Source: Catonia carolina (taxonomy: Eukaryota; Arthropoda; Insecta; Hemiptera; Achilidae). From it: a stretch of DNA of 64,000 nt. The position numbers and the translations under genes were made by a program. Below, piece by piece: positions 42,531 through 52,710 of this stretch. The DNA is taken from contig JAQMRL010000002.1 of the NCBI GenBank assembly GCA_035578175.1, positions 81,191,325 to 81,255,324 of the forward strand, given 5' to 3'. The notes under the pieces were generated by a model. The model ran no database searches. It was not told the DNA's origin and worked only from the letters and a program-made list of their open reading frames with translations. Numbering within the stretch: the stretch's first letter is position 1; each line of letters begins with the position of its first letter.

Positions 42531-45500
42531 CACGTGGATTCCAAATGTTGTATCGGAAGGAGGTGGCCTGACTGTGACCACTGTCCTGCAGGGGATGGAA
42601 AGAAGGTTGTTAGTGGATACCGGGGCAGAAATGTCCATCCTTAGGGAGGCTGTTCCGGGGGTAGAAATCGAACGAGTCCAGATGGTAGCCAAGGGTGTTA
42701 CAGGTGCAAGACTGGGCGTCGTGGGAGTGCAGGAGTTACAGTGTGAAGTGGCCCACTTAAGAGTGCGTCATAAATTCGTGATTGCTGCAATCGAGTCTGA
42801 AAGAGAGGGACTTATGGGGCTAGATCTCTTGAGAAAGTTAAAAGCAGTAATTGATACGGGGAACGGTCAAATACGTTTCAGCGGGGTGACGGGAGTGATG
42901 GCGTGTTCCAAGGAAGGCCATGGTCATGCGGAGAATGAAATGGAAGACGAGAGTCGAACTACGGAAGAATGGCGGAGGAGTGCGTATAGCGCACGACACC
43001 CTGGTGAGGGTCGGATAGGAAATACGCGGCGTGCGCTAAGTGGCAGCCGTGAAAGAGGCCAAAGGGAAGAGGAGACGACCAGAGTCCAGGTGTTGAATGT
43101 GAGGACAGTTAGTAGGGTAGAACTACCCGCCTATTCGGAGCTGCTGCTAGAGGCTAAGGTCTCTGGTCTGGCCGAGGATGAAACCGTGTTAACAGAACCA
43201 GTGAATCAACAATGGGGAGTGCGAGTGGGGCGCAGTGTAGACCATGTAAGAAGGGACCGAGTTCGGGTTCGAGTCATCAATACGGCAGCGAAGGGTATTG
43301 TATTGCAGAAAAACCAAATATTGGGAGTTGCCGAGGTTCTAGGAGTATCGGCAGTAACTGGTCACCAGACAGAGACTGCAACTACTGAGGGAGCAAGGGA
43401 GGTATTCACCGAGAAGTTGAGTCATCTTGGACAGGAAGATGGTATGGTGTTACGGCGGGTACTACAAGACTACGCGTCTGTGTTCGAGGAGCCAAGTCGA
43501 GAGGGATGCAAGGTCGGAGTCCAACATAGAATTCATACCACAGAAGAGAGGCCAATTGCCAAGCGGCCTTACCGTGTCCCGTATCATCTACGTCCAGTAG
43601 TAGAGGAACACTTAGCTGACATGTTGGACAAGGGTGTTATTGTACCTTCGACGAGCCCGTGGTCTGCTCCGGTGGTGCTGGTGCGTAAGAAAACACCAGA
43701 TGGGAGTGTTAAATATCGTTTCTGTACTGATTTTAGAGCCTTGAATGAAGTGACGCGAGCTGATGCGTACCCGTTGCCCCTTATACAAGAGACCCTCGAA
43801 CATTTGGGACAAAGTCGGTACTTTACCACCTTGGACTTACACAGTGGGTATTGGCAGATACCAATCGCCGAGGAGGATCGAGAGAAGACGGCCTTCACAA
43901 CTGTAGGTGGCCACTTCGAATACCAGCGCATGGCGTTTGGTTTGACTGGAGCTCCCGCGACTTTCCAAAGGATGATGGATAATTTATTGGCCGACGTACT
44001 AGGCGTAGAATGCTTGGTCTACCTTGATGACGTCGTGATTTTCAGCAGGGATATTCACCAACATGCGGAGCGATTGAAACGAGTGCTGCAAATATTTAAG
44101 GAAGCCAACCTGAAGGTTAACTTGGAGAAATGTGAGTTCGCTCGGGACCGTGTGAACTACCTAGGTCATGTAGTGACGTCGGCTGGTGTGAAGCCCGATC
44201 CAGGCAAGGTCGAGGCGGTGAAGAACTTCCCGGCTCCGAAAAACGTGCGGGAAGTCAGAGGATTTCTAGGTCTTGCAGGCTATTACCGCAGATTTGTGCC
44301 AAATTTTGCAGCCCTGGCCAACCCGCTAACTAAACTCACGAAGAAGGATAGTCCGTTTCAATGGAAGGCCGAACAAGAGGAGTCCTTTGGCCACCTGAAG
44401 GATGCCCTGTGTTCAGAAACGGTGTTGATGTACCCAGACTTTCGAAAACAATTTGTACTCGCGACAGACGCGTCCGGCACGGCACTGGGCGCAGTATTGT
44501 CCCAGGATACGGAAGACGGTGAAAGGCCGATTGCATTTGCAAGCAGAATGTTGAATAGTGCCGAGAAGAATTATTCCACCACCGAGAGGGAGTTATTGGC
44601 GGTCGTCTGGGCTACACAGCAGTTTCGGTGTTACCTACTGGGGCGGAATTTTACGTTGGTAACGGACCACGCGGCACTTAAATGGATGTTGAGCTTACGG
44701 GATCCATCATCTCGACTGACACGATGGGCCCTGCGATTAGCAGAATTCGATTACACCGTCATACATAAGCCAGGCAGGCGCCATACTAACGCTGACGCGC
44801 TAAGCCGAGCCACTATGGGGGTAGCGATGGTGACCGATGAATTGAGCCTTAAGAAAATTCGAGAAGGTCAGGCCACAGATGAATTTTGCCAAACCCTAAT
44901 GGTAAGTCCCCGGACGGGAGAAGTCAGAAAGTTGGACGAACTACTGTACTGGAGAAATGGCAAGGGCGATGATAAGCAGTGGCGTCTCGTTGTACCAGAG
45001 GGCCTGAGAAGGTCGGTCATCCAATCTTGTCATGATGCGGTGTGGGCGGGTCACCCAGGAGCGGAACGCACTTTTGCGAGAGTGAAGCAAAAGTATTACT
45101 GGCCGCGAATGTGGACCGAAATTGAAGAATATGTGCGCCGTTGTCACTCATGTGCGCAGCGGAAGTCTCCGGCCAAGTTGACTGTACCACTGGCGGAAGC
45201 ATTCGAACCGACCTTCCCCTTCGAGATGGTGTCCTTAGACATCGTTGGACCATTACCTACAAGCAGGAAGGGAAATAAGTACCTTCTAACCTTCGTAGAC
45301 CACTTCTCTCGCTACGCTGAAGCAATCCCCGTCGTCGACCAAACCGCTGAGACAATAGCCGAAGCCTTTGTGACTAGAATTATCTCACGCCACGGGGTCC
45401 CGGAACAACTGCTAACCGATCAAGGGCGAAATTTTACTTCGGAGCTCTTCCTGGAAACCTGCAAGTACTTGAGGATAAGAAAACTCCGAACTACGGCGTA

Positions 45501-46431
45501 CCACCCAGAGTGTAACGGGAGGTTGGAGAGGTTACACCGGACTCTAGTAGACAGCATGAGTCACTTTGTGAGGAGTGACGGGAGAGATTGGGATAAATGG
45601 GTTCCCTTTGCCTTGATGGCTTACCACTCGGTACCACACACCTCCACAGGCTTTACACCGTATTACCTCCTGCATGGAAGAGAGATGGTAACGCCGTTCG
45701 ATTACACTGTTCCGGATAACGTTTGTGTAAACGTGGAAGATCACATTATTCAGCTGAGCCAACGGCTGAGGCAGGCATACGAGCAGACAAATAAGAATTC
45801 AATAGCAGCGGCTCGCGACAGGGCAAGGTACCAGGAAAAAGGTAAAAATTTGCGAGAATTTGAGGTCGGAGATATGGTGTACGTCCTTGTCCCGTCAATT
45901 CGCCCCGGGCTAGCAAGAAAATTCAGGCGCCCTTGGAAAGGGCCGTGTAGGGTCAAGAGAAGGGTATCCCTGGTCGACTATGAAGTGGTCATGGCTGATG
46001 GGAAAACCATGGTGGTACACGTAAATCGAATGAAACCGGGACACAATGAGGCCACGGCGACGCGTGTTACATCTCCCGCTCGCGAAGAGAGGCGGGAACA
46101 ACCTACGGCTGAAGCCCCACGCGAGGAAGAAAGCGAACAAGAGGAGGATCTAGAATACCGACCACTAAGTGATGCGGAGTTCGATAGTGACTCAGATGAT
46201 CAGCTGATAGATGGTATAGAGATGGAGAGGCTGCCCCCTGGAAGATTGGACGCTGGAAGAGAAGGACCTCTAGCGGTTGAGGAGGAGGATGTGTTTGGTG
46301 AACCTGACAGCCCACCAGAACCGGTAGATAGAATAAGGGAGGATCCGACGTACCGCCCATCTCCACAGGCGCGTCTGCCGAGCCGAAGGTCTCCATACAG
46401 TCTGCGCAGTAGGAATCGATCGCAAGAATAG
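42475..46431 (+). CDS. pol: Pol polyprotein (PR-RT-RNase H-IN), -1 frame to gag
   Basis: The frame is open from 42301 (TTG, not a start), overlapping gag by 220 nt. Expression is expected as a Gag-Pol fusion by frameshifting at 42475. Residue numbers count from 42301. Aspartic protease: LLVDTGAEMSIL with catalytic D106. Reverse transcriptase: FRALNEVT and YLDD (574-577). RNase H: TDASG with D723, then VTDHAALKWM. Integrase: HHCC zinc finger (H911, H918, C948, C951) and catalytic D980, D1040, E1076 (D-35-E, in LTDQGRNF and NGRLER). A GPY/F-like KGPCRVKRR module and an acidic Pro/Glu-rich tail follow; no chromodomain. All catalytic residues appear intact. It copies viral RNA and integrates the DNA. 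Confidence 0.95.
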   Translation, partial: PKRERLSDCPAAEPVSQGHTWIPNVVSEGGGLTVTTVLQGMERRLLVDTGAEMSILREAVPGVEIERVQMVAKGVTGARLGVVGVQELQCEVAHLRVRHKFVIAAIESEREGLMGLDLLRKLKAVIDTGNGQIRFSGVTGVMACSKEGHGHAENEMEDESRTTEEWRRSAYSARHPGEGRIGNTRRALSGSRERGQREEETTRVQVLNVRTVSRVELPAYSELLLEAKVSGLAEDETVLTEPVNQQWGVRVGRSVDHVRRDRVRVRVINTAAKGIVLQKNQILGVAEVLGVSAVTGHQTETATTEGAREVFTEKLSHLGQEDGMVLRRVLQDYASVFEEPSREGCKVGVQHRIHTTEERPIAKRPYRVPYHLRPVVEEHLADMLDKGVIVPSTSPWSAPVVLVRKKTPDGSVKYRFCTDFRALNEVTRADAYPLPLIQETLEHLGQSRYFTTLDLHSGYWQIPIAEEDREKTAFTTVGGHFEYQRMAFGLTGAPATFQRMMDNLLADVLGVECLVYLDDVVIFSRDIHQHAERLKRVLQIFKEANLKVNLEKCEFARDRVNYLGHVVTSAGVKPDPGKVEAVKNFPAPKNVREVRGFLGLAGYYRRFVPNFAALANPLTKLTKKDSPFQWKAEQEESFGHLKDALCSETVLMYPDFRKQFVLATDASGTALGAVLSQDTEDGERPIAFASRMLNSAEKNYSTTERELLAVVWATQQFRCYLLGRNFTLVTDHAALKWMLSLRDPSSRLTRWALRLAEFDYTVIHKPGRRHTNADALSRATMGVAMVTDELSLKKIREGQATDEFCQTLMVSPRTGEVRKLDELLYWRNGKGDDKQWRLVVPEGLRRSVIQSCHDAVWAGHPGAERTFARVKQKYYWPRMWTEIEEYVRRCHSCAQRKSPAKLTVPLAEAFEPTFPFEMVSLDIVGPLPTSRKGNKYLLTFVDHFSRYAEAIPVVDQTAETIAEAFVTRIISRHGVPEQLLTDQGRNFTSELFLETCKYLRIRKLRTTAYHPECNGRLERLHRTLVDSMSHFVRSDGRDWDKWVPFALMAYHSVPHTSTGFTPYYLLHGREMVTPFDYTVPDNVCVNVEDHIIQLSQRLRQAYEQTNKNSIAAARDRARYQEKGKNLREFEVGDMVYVLVPSIRPGLARKFRRPWKGPCRVKRRVSLVDYEVVMADGKTMVVHVNRMKPGHNEATATRVTSPAREERREQPTAEAPREEESEQEEDLEYRPLSDAEFDSDSDDQLIDGIEMERLPPGRLDAGREGPLAVEEEDVFGEPDSPPEPVDRIREDPTYRPSPQARLPSRRSPYSLRSRNRSQE

Positions 46432-46676
46432 AGGACCAGGATACACTTCAGAAGGGAACCCCAAACCTATGATGTATATAGTTAGCTCGTAGGAATTTAC
46501 TAGGTTAATTGTAAGTCTACAGTAGACTCTGGTACCCAGATGGGGGATGGAACCAGGGGAGTATCGGTTGATGGAACTGGATCGAGTAGGGGAAGTCGCC
46601 CGGTACTCGCCCGAAGTTCTTGATACCAGGAGTACGGACCAAACTTATAACTAATAGGGTGTATGTGTCGTTCCAG
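46432..46676 (+). other. pol-env spacer with predicted splice acceptor
   Basis: No coding in the env frame, which is closed by TAG at 46655-46657. TGTGTCGTTCCAG ends at 46676, a pyrimidine-leaning tract plus AG. Exon 2 would start at 46677, needing one base from the upstream exon to enter the env frame. Confidence 0.65.
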
Positions 46677-48589
46677 GTGGAGTGAGCCTGGCAATACAAG
46701 ATGCCGCGAAGAAAGAAGGCGTGTGGTTCATAAAGAAGGGAGGAGTTCTGTTAACCGGAGACTATTGGAGAGTGATAGTATCGATCAATGTGACCGAAAT
46801 CTGTGGCGAACTCGCATCACTAAAGGAGTTCACCAGTGGAGTAAGCCAAATTCTATGGCAAGCCGGCAGCGAAGTCAAGGGGTTGGAAACTCAACAGAGA
46901 ATCATGGTCCGCGTTCAAGAAATAGAGGAAGAAATGTACGAAGCGAGTCACACGCTGATGAACCTTTTGCTCCAAGGGAGAGTTCGACGGGGTTGGTTCA
47001 ACTTAGGCGGAAGGGTGTTGAAGGTTTTATTCGGGACGCCAGAAGAACAGGATATGCGGCAGGTGGAGAGGAGCATACAGGTGCTGGAAAGTCAAACGGC
47101 CAACTTGATTCATCTGACGGATGATCATCTAACCTTGACGCGACAACTCAGTCGACGTGCGGAGCAGAATTCCCGGCAGTTGGTGGCATTCGCAAAACAG
47201 GTGCGCGAAGAAGCCGACAAGCTGCAGCAGCGACTGGTGGAGATCGGAAAGAAAACGTCCGACCTAGATCGGTTCGTCCATGTGTTCGCCAATACATCCA
47301 TGATGTTGCAAGAATTAGAATTAGTGTCTTTAAAAGGACTTATAGATTTAAGGAATTTAGTTTTAGCGATGGAGGGGCTGTCCTCTGGTAAGTTAAGTGT
47401 AGGTTTAATCTCACCTAGTGAGTTCACTGAAATTGTAAAGCGAGTCAGAACTTCCCTGCCCACTGGACTAGATTTGATCGCGGGGTTTAGTGCCGCAGAC
47501 ATTTACGATTATTACCGTGTGGCAAAAACTCGTGCGTTAGCAGTTGGTGGTGTGATTAAAGTGTTAATTGACTTACCGCTGTCCTCAGCAGGGAGGCAGT
47601 TTATGTTGTTTCAGGTGCGAACATTTCCAGTGATTGATGAGCAGACCGGACTTAGCACACGATACAACCCTGATTCAACACACTTCTTAGTGAGTGTCGA
47701 CCAGGAACAATACGCGGAGCTGCAAGCCGAGGACCTTGAGGAATGCCGCAAGGGGTCTGTCCAGGTATGTCCTGCAGTGTTCCCAATCATCAACCGTCAC
47801 CACGCCTCTTGTCTGAGCTCACTCTATCTGGGAGATATGGCAGTCGCCAAGAAAGTTTGCCCGAGAGCCATTTTGATGACCAACCACGAAGACATATGGA
47901 GCTGGGATGGATCTATGAACCAGTGGATCTACAGCATCGCCGGAGAGCAAAATCTGATATCCCAATGTCATCAAGGAGACGCGGTTGAAGTATCGGAACA
48001 GTTGATCGGCGGAGTCGGTGAGATCCCGGCTGCAAAGGGTTGCAGTCTGACGACATCAACGTATCGCATCCTGCCAAATACCAGGGGCAGTAGTGAGGCG
48101 AAACTGCAGCGTCGCCTTGTGCGGATCCAGGTTCCCGTTACCGGGCTCATCGTTTCCCTTGATGAGCCAACGGACAAGCAAGAGGTGCAAGAGGCAATTC
48201 AACACATTCGAAGCAGTGGGGTGCAGTGGCCAGGCGAATATGGAGTCAGTGAGAGCACGGTGGAACAGCTACAACGATCCTTGGAAGAAATCCGCAAGAC
48301 CCGACCAAAGGAGGCGGCTTGGAGCGTGGCGGTGGTGCCAACTATCATCGGCCTCGTGGCGGTGGTTACAGGGCTCCCAATGCTGTGGTATTGCCGGAGG
48401 AGGTGTAGACAACCAGCGAGATCCAGCGACCAAGGAGACACTCACCCGGAACCAGCGGAGCCATTATCAGTCATATACAGGCTAGCCCCCGGAGAAGTCC
48501 GAACCCTACGGAAGGTAACCACGGATGGTGAAGAAGTGATCGTGGGTGGTGAAAGTGCGGTGGAATCAGGTTCCGCCACCATTAATTAG
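46677..48589 (+). CDS. env: Env fusion glycoprotein, errantivirus/baculovirus-F style (3' exon)
   Basis: Open frame of about 637 codons with no ATG in its first 74 codons (first at 46904) and no N-terminal signal peptide. It is therefore probably the 3' exon of a spliced gene. Counting from 46682: a basic furin-like cleavage motif RVRR (100-103) is directly followed by a glycine/hydrophobic fusion-peptide-like segment. Next come long heptad-rich helices (about 120-200), a cluster of cysteines in the central ectodomain (about 355-470), one hydrophobic transmembrane segment (about 548-571) and a 64-residue cytoplasmic tail opening with RRRC. This is the class I fusion layout of Baculo_F-type envelope proteins. 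Env would sit in the plasma membrane or particle. All inferred elements are intact. Confidence 0.85.
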
Positions 48590-48631
48590 TGCAACGGGGC
48601 TATGCGCCACCTTTTTCATGGGAGGGAGTGT
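48590..48631 (+). other. Polypurine tract region
   Basis: GGGAGGGAGTGT directly precedes the 3' LTR (TGTAATATAG), the expected plus-strand primer site. Confidence 0.75.
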
Positions 48632-49733
48632 TGTAATATAGTGAGATTGAGAGGGAATAATTATAAAAAGAACGAGAGATATTTCTTTTTTCTATTAATA
48701 TTAGAATTAATACATTGTCTTTGTAAAATACACACAGCGGTCAGAATTCTAGGAAAATGCAACTTCGTCTCGTGTTGCATCCGCTGAGCCGTGCGGCGAG
48801 GGGTGAGGAGGGGGAGGAGTGCGCCTCCCCGCCGATCGGCTCAGCTGGACGGCGAGACGTATCCAGTCAGTATTGTACACACATACGAAACGGGACTCGA
48901 TAAAAGTTAATGCAATGCAGTAATTGAAATATAAATTAAATATAATTTTTTATGTGTAATGTGTAATGTGTGATACATGTATGCCGCGTCCGTGTGGGAC
49001 CGAATTAGTGTAATTCATGAGTTTAGTTCTATTTTATTGAGTGGATTGTGAGAATATTTTTGTCCGGTGCTCATTTGGTGGAATGAGGGTGATCGCTCAT
49101 TTCGGGTTGGTGATGTTGGTCGTCGTGGCTTGCCAGATGGGTGAGTGGTTATATTATATAGATGCATAGTGGGATTTCCTGGAATTCTGACTCGCCCCGC
49201 ACTTAGCGATTATGTACTTAGTATTTAAGAGGTCGATCCTGCAGTGGTCTTCCGGAAATGGCGGTAAAAGCGCCCAAGGCACTAATTTAGGCTGACCTCC
49301 CTCTGAGGTTTGAAGTATCTGTGCCGGCAGCCCTTTCCGGAATATGCACGATCGACATATAGTCTGTAAGTGGTAATAGGTTAAGTTTAGATGAGGAGTA
49401 AGGGTTACATTAGGTAGTCAATTAAGGGAGGTCCTAGACCAATTTTATTATTTTTTGTAATTTTAAATAATTAAACCTGTAATTGAAGCGTAGTATTGGG
49501 ACGCCACTTAGTAGTAAGAAAAAGGGGGTCCTGGACCAATTTTTATTTTATTTTAAATAATTAAACCTGTAATTGAAGCGTAGTATTGGGACGCCACTTA
49601 GTAGTAAGAAAAAGGGGATCCTGGACCAATTTGTTTTTCTTTTTAAATAATTAAATTTTTAATTAAAATACTGAGGAGCGTATTTTATTTCACCCATCCG
49701 CTTCCACCTCATTCCACTCCGGCGAGGCTTACA
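48632..49733 (+). repeat. 3' LTR, 1102 bp
   Basis: The only difference I see from the 5' LTR is T to C in the T-run near 48694 (40318 in the 5' LTR). It carries a second copy of the leader AUG frame at 49083. Confidence 0.95.
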
Positions 49734-50092
49734 AAGAAATAGATAATTATAATACATTTTTTTTTAAAATACATAATAACAAATTAATACAATATTTTCT
49801 TGCATACAATTAAAAGAAACTTCAGAATAATCCCCTAATTTTCATAATTAGGCGTAATAATATATAAATTAAAGTCAAAAATTAAAAAGGGTTTATAAAA
49901 ACAAAAAAAATCATTTATTTAAAATCATTTATAATTAACGGTTAATTAATAAGAAATAGATAATTACAATACATTAAAAAAAATACGTAATAACAAATTA
50001 ATAAAATATTTTTTTGCATACAATTAAAAGAAACTTCAGAATAATCCCTTTAATTTTCATAATTAGGCGTAATAAAAAAATTATGCAATAAA
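49734..50092. repeat. Tandem repeat unit, continuation and second copy
   Basis: AAGAAATAGATAATTATAAT (49734) recurs at about 49951. About 215-230-bp units share GCATACAATTAAAAGAAACT and TTCATAATTAGGCGTAATAA. The second unit spans the retrovirus target without insertion. Confidence 0.85.
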
Positions 50093-50399
50093 TTTAACGG
50101 CCTAATCTAATATATAATATAAAAGGCAAATCTGTGTAACGATTACGTAAATGAGTGTTATTAAAATAAAATAATGTTGATACGGACGAAGGAAATAACA
50201 AGAGTTGTAAAAAGAGAACGTCGGTTTGGTAGTGCTCTCGATTTACCAACTCACCATACTTGGTAGTCCAACTTGGTGTCACTCGAAATGGTTTTAATTT
50301 TACATTAATAATAATTATGACATCATAAGCTATGCCATTCTTCCGGTGAAACACAATGTTTAACAAATTCTACTCGTTCATATAATAAAAATAATTGTT
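50093..50399. other. Intergenic
   Basis: No feature supported; an isolated 90-codon minus frame lacks recognisable motifs. Confidence 0.35.
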
Positions 50400-50466
50400 G
50401 CATATAATTTACTTGTCATCGTATTATAATTACATTTTCCTTGTTAATATTTCCACGTCACAGACA
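50400..50466. repeat. Direct repeat X3, left copy
   Basis: 67 bases matching 50674-50740 with three differences, bracketing a Helitron-like 5' end. Confidence 0.88.
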
Positions 50467-50673
50467 ATATCTAATAATTATATAAAATTCTCGTGTCACG
50501 GTGTAAGTTGCCATGCTCCTCCGAAACGGCTTAACCGATTTTGATGAAATTTTATATATACACTTGGTAGGTTTGAGAATAATACGTTTTTTATACCCCT
50601 AAGTGATAAGGGTGGTCCACCCCAAAAAAAAAATTTTTATTTTTTTATAATGTGACATTAAAAAATACATAAT
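50467..50673 (+). mobile_element. Helitron-like 5' fragment (H)
   Basis: TCTAATAATTATATAAAATT, CTCGTGTCACGGTG, CTCCTCCGAAACGGCTTAAC and CGATTTTGATGAAATTTTAT, the familiar 5' module of insect Helitrons. No 3' hairpin/CTRR found, so truncated. Similar to 61487-61690. Confidence 0.65.
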
Positions 50674-50740
50674 GCATATAATTTACATGTCATCGTATTA
50701 TAATTACATTTTTCTTGTTAATATTTCCACGTCGCAGACA
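50674..50740. repeat. Direct repeat X3, right copy
   Basis: See left copy at 50400-50466. Confidence 0.88.
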
Positions 50741-50756
50741 TCTTGTTTCTTTCTTT

Positions 50757-51574
50757 TTTTTTATAATCCCTAATGTGTGTATGTTGCAATCTGTTCAATT
50801 GAGAACAATAAGCAACCCGATGACCCAATGAGATAAGGATGATGTGTATGACGTGTAAATGAGACTGTGTAGTCTTGTACAGACTCAGGTCGACCATTCC
50901 TGAGAGAGTATCGTTAATTGAACCCCAACCATCAAAGTACACCGGTAACCGCCGTCTAGTATTCAAATCCGTATAAAAGTAACTACCTTTACTAGGATTT
51001 GAACCAGGAACCTTCGTCTCCGAAAATCAGCTGTTAAACAGCTGACTCACGGCGACGACTTTACCTCTAGACCAGTCATGTCAAAGATACGGCCCGCGGG
51101 CCGCAACTGGCCCCCGGGCTGTATCAATACGGCCCGCGATCGCAATGTGTCACAGAAAGAAGAATCATGTTTTTTTTAGAGCTTTAAGACTTCTCGATTC
51201 CTCTACGGAAGTTTTAAAATGCGCACACTACATTTATAAGTAATTTTAAGGGCAGCGCGTGCCTAGACAAGCAAGAGAGATAGACAGTAACGCCATCTCT
51301 ACCTGACATCAATGAGCTTGTCAAAAACAAGAGAAGTCAGGTATCTGGATCCTCGAGCTCAAAATAATTACCATCTTTTATAACTTTGATAATTATGATT
51401 TTTAACAACCGTATATTATATAGGCTACTATACAATTAAATAAATAAAATGTTATAGTAATTCAGTACATTTTTTGTTTTTTGAATCTGGCCCGCCTACA
51501 CATTCTAAATTTAATATATGGCCCTCTTCAAAATTGAGTTTGACACCACTGCTCTAGACCAACCCGGTGGGTCA
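50757..51574 (-). repeat. SINE family B interrupted by a hAT element
   Basis: Minus copy 50757-51072, resuming at 51552-51574 (CTCTAGACCAACCCGGTGGG). Confidence 0.88.
51073..51551. mobile_element. 479-bp non-autonomous hAT element
   Basis: TIRs CAGTCATGTCAAA and (reverse complement) CAGTGGTGTCAAA. TSD CTCTAGAC at 51065-51072 and 51552-51559, with the empty site known from other SINE B copies. The interior has GGCCCGC-rich ends typical of widespread hAT MITEs. No ORF. Confidence 0.92.
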
Positions 51575-51744
51575 CTCACTGTTTAATGGAAATGAAATTC
51601 AATACTTTCAGAGGTGATAACTGATAACTGTGCCTAATAATCAATAGACACCCAAAACGAGTTTTAACCCAAAACATCTCTAAAACTATTAGTCTGATTT
51701 TAACATACTTTATATCAAAATTAGCTCATTTTTTTGCATTGACT

Positions 51745-52295
51745 ATTGTTAAGGTATTTTGTACCGGGGTTTGCACTATCTTGTAATCCTCTTTGCTTTT
51801 TCTTCCTCTTCCTTCTTTCTTCTTCTTTTTTGTACTGGCCACGTATCTGATGAAACTCGTCATGGATGAATGCATTCTACGTTCTTGAGGCTTGCTTGCG
51901 ATTAGCACCATGCTTTGGCGCTACCTTCGGTGCTCTTTCGTTTAATGTTTATGTTATATTATTATTATTTGCGTATGTGTTTATTAAATTGTCAATTTCA
52001 TTGTGTTTATGACTTCATTATTTATGTACTTAAAGTTCTTCAGTGCAGCGTTACTGATTACTGCAACCAGCATATTTCTTTGTAGCAACTTCAAATCAAG
52101 TAAGTGCAATTTGTTTATGATAGTAGTTTGTCGGTCATGTGGTTAATATTCCTTTGTGTTCTTTTCCTGTAGTCTGTCTATTACATCGCAAATTGTTGAT
52201 TGGTCGAGTATACAGACCCCTAAAAATGTATACTGGTTCTCCGGTAGTCTTAGGCTACTTTAAGAGGCAAATTCCCTTTCACAAGGTGCTAACCT
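51745..52295. other. Unassigned insert in left foldback arm
   Basis: Present only in the left arm. It has a short Lys/Glu-rich minus frame, but no termini, TSD or domain could be recognised. Confidence 0.4.
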
Positions 52296-52407
52296 AAACA
52301 ACTATAAATAAACCTATATTTTTAATGCATAAAAATTGGCAAATCGAGGTTAGAAGACAAAAAGACCCGGTTTTTTTTATACCGCAACAAATTTCATGCG
52401 TTTACAG

Positions 52408-52710
52408 CACGGACTTAGTATGAAAGGGACGGAGCGTACGTATCTTAATAAACGCAACGAAACTGTGTCCAACTCCGGCCACTTGGAGAAAAGAGAAGGT
52501 TGTATAAATTTAAAAATCGAGCTAGGGTCGCCTCCCACTCCTTACAAGAGTATATACCTGCTGCGCGCATCTTGTTAAATATAGCTCAGTCTTTGCTTTG
52601 GAGTGGGAGTTGGGCCTAGCTCACTTTTCTCTGTTTCTCTTTTTTCCGTATCCCCTCTTTAGACACAGATTTTTGAATTTACGCTCCGTCCCTATCATAC
52701 TAAGTCCGTG
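52408..52710. mobile_element. 303-bp TIR element with 8-bp TSD
   Basis: 31-bp TIRs (CACGGACTTAGTATGAAAGG / CACGGACTTAGTATGATAGG) with one mismatch, flanked by GTTTACAG at 52400-52407 and 52711-52718. The opposite arm of the foldback (about 53450) preserves the site without insertion. 8-bp TSD classes are hAT or P; the terminus does not settle which. Confidence 0.92.

Larger units (their letters stand above)
40256..49733 (+). mobile_element. Complete Ty3/Gypsy errantivirus-type endogenous retrovirus
   Basis: 9478 bp: LTR, PBS, gag, pol, env, PPT, LTR, with TSD AAGA (40252-40255 and 49734-49737). All three frames are uninterrupted, the LTRs are nearly identical, and the interior is much more GC-rich than the surroundings. 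Together these indicate a recent, possibly intact provirus. Gypsy-type domain order (RNase H before integrase) and an env of baculovirus-F style place it with insect errantiviruses. Species and lineage cannot be named from sequence reading alone. Confidence 0.95.

Noticed and set aside
46904..46906. Env starting at its first in-frame ATG
   Set aside because: This would begin only 25 codons before the cleavage site, losing about 74 upstream codons and leaving no signal peptide.
41569..48441. Many minus-strand ORFs of 60-130 codons across the retrovirus
   Set aside because: Antisense shadows of GC-rich gag, pol and env; no motifs.
50094..50366. 90-codon minus ORF as a host gene
   Set aside because: No recognisable motif, no splice context, AT-rich composition like surrounding intergenic DNA.
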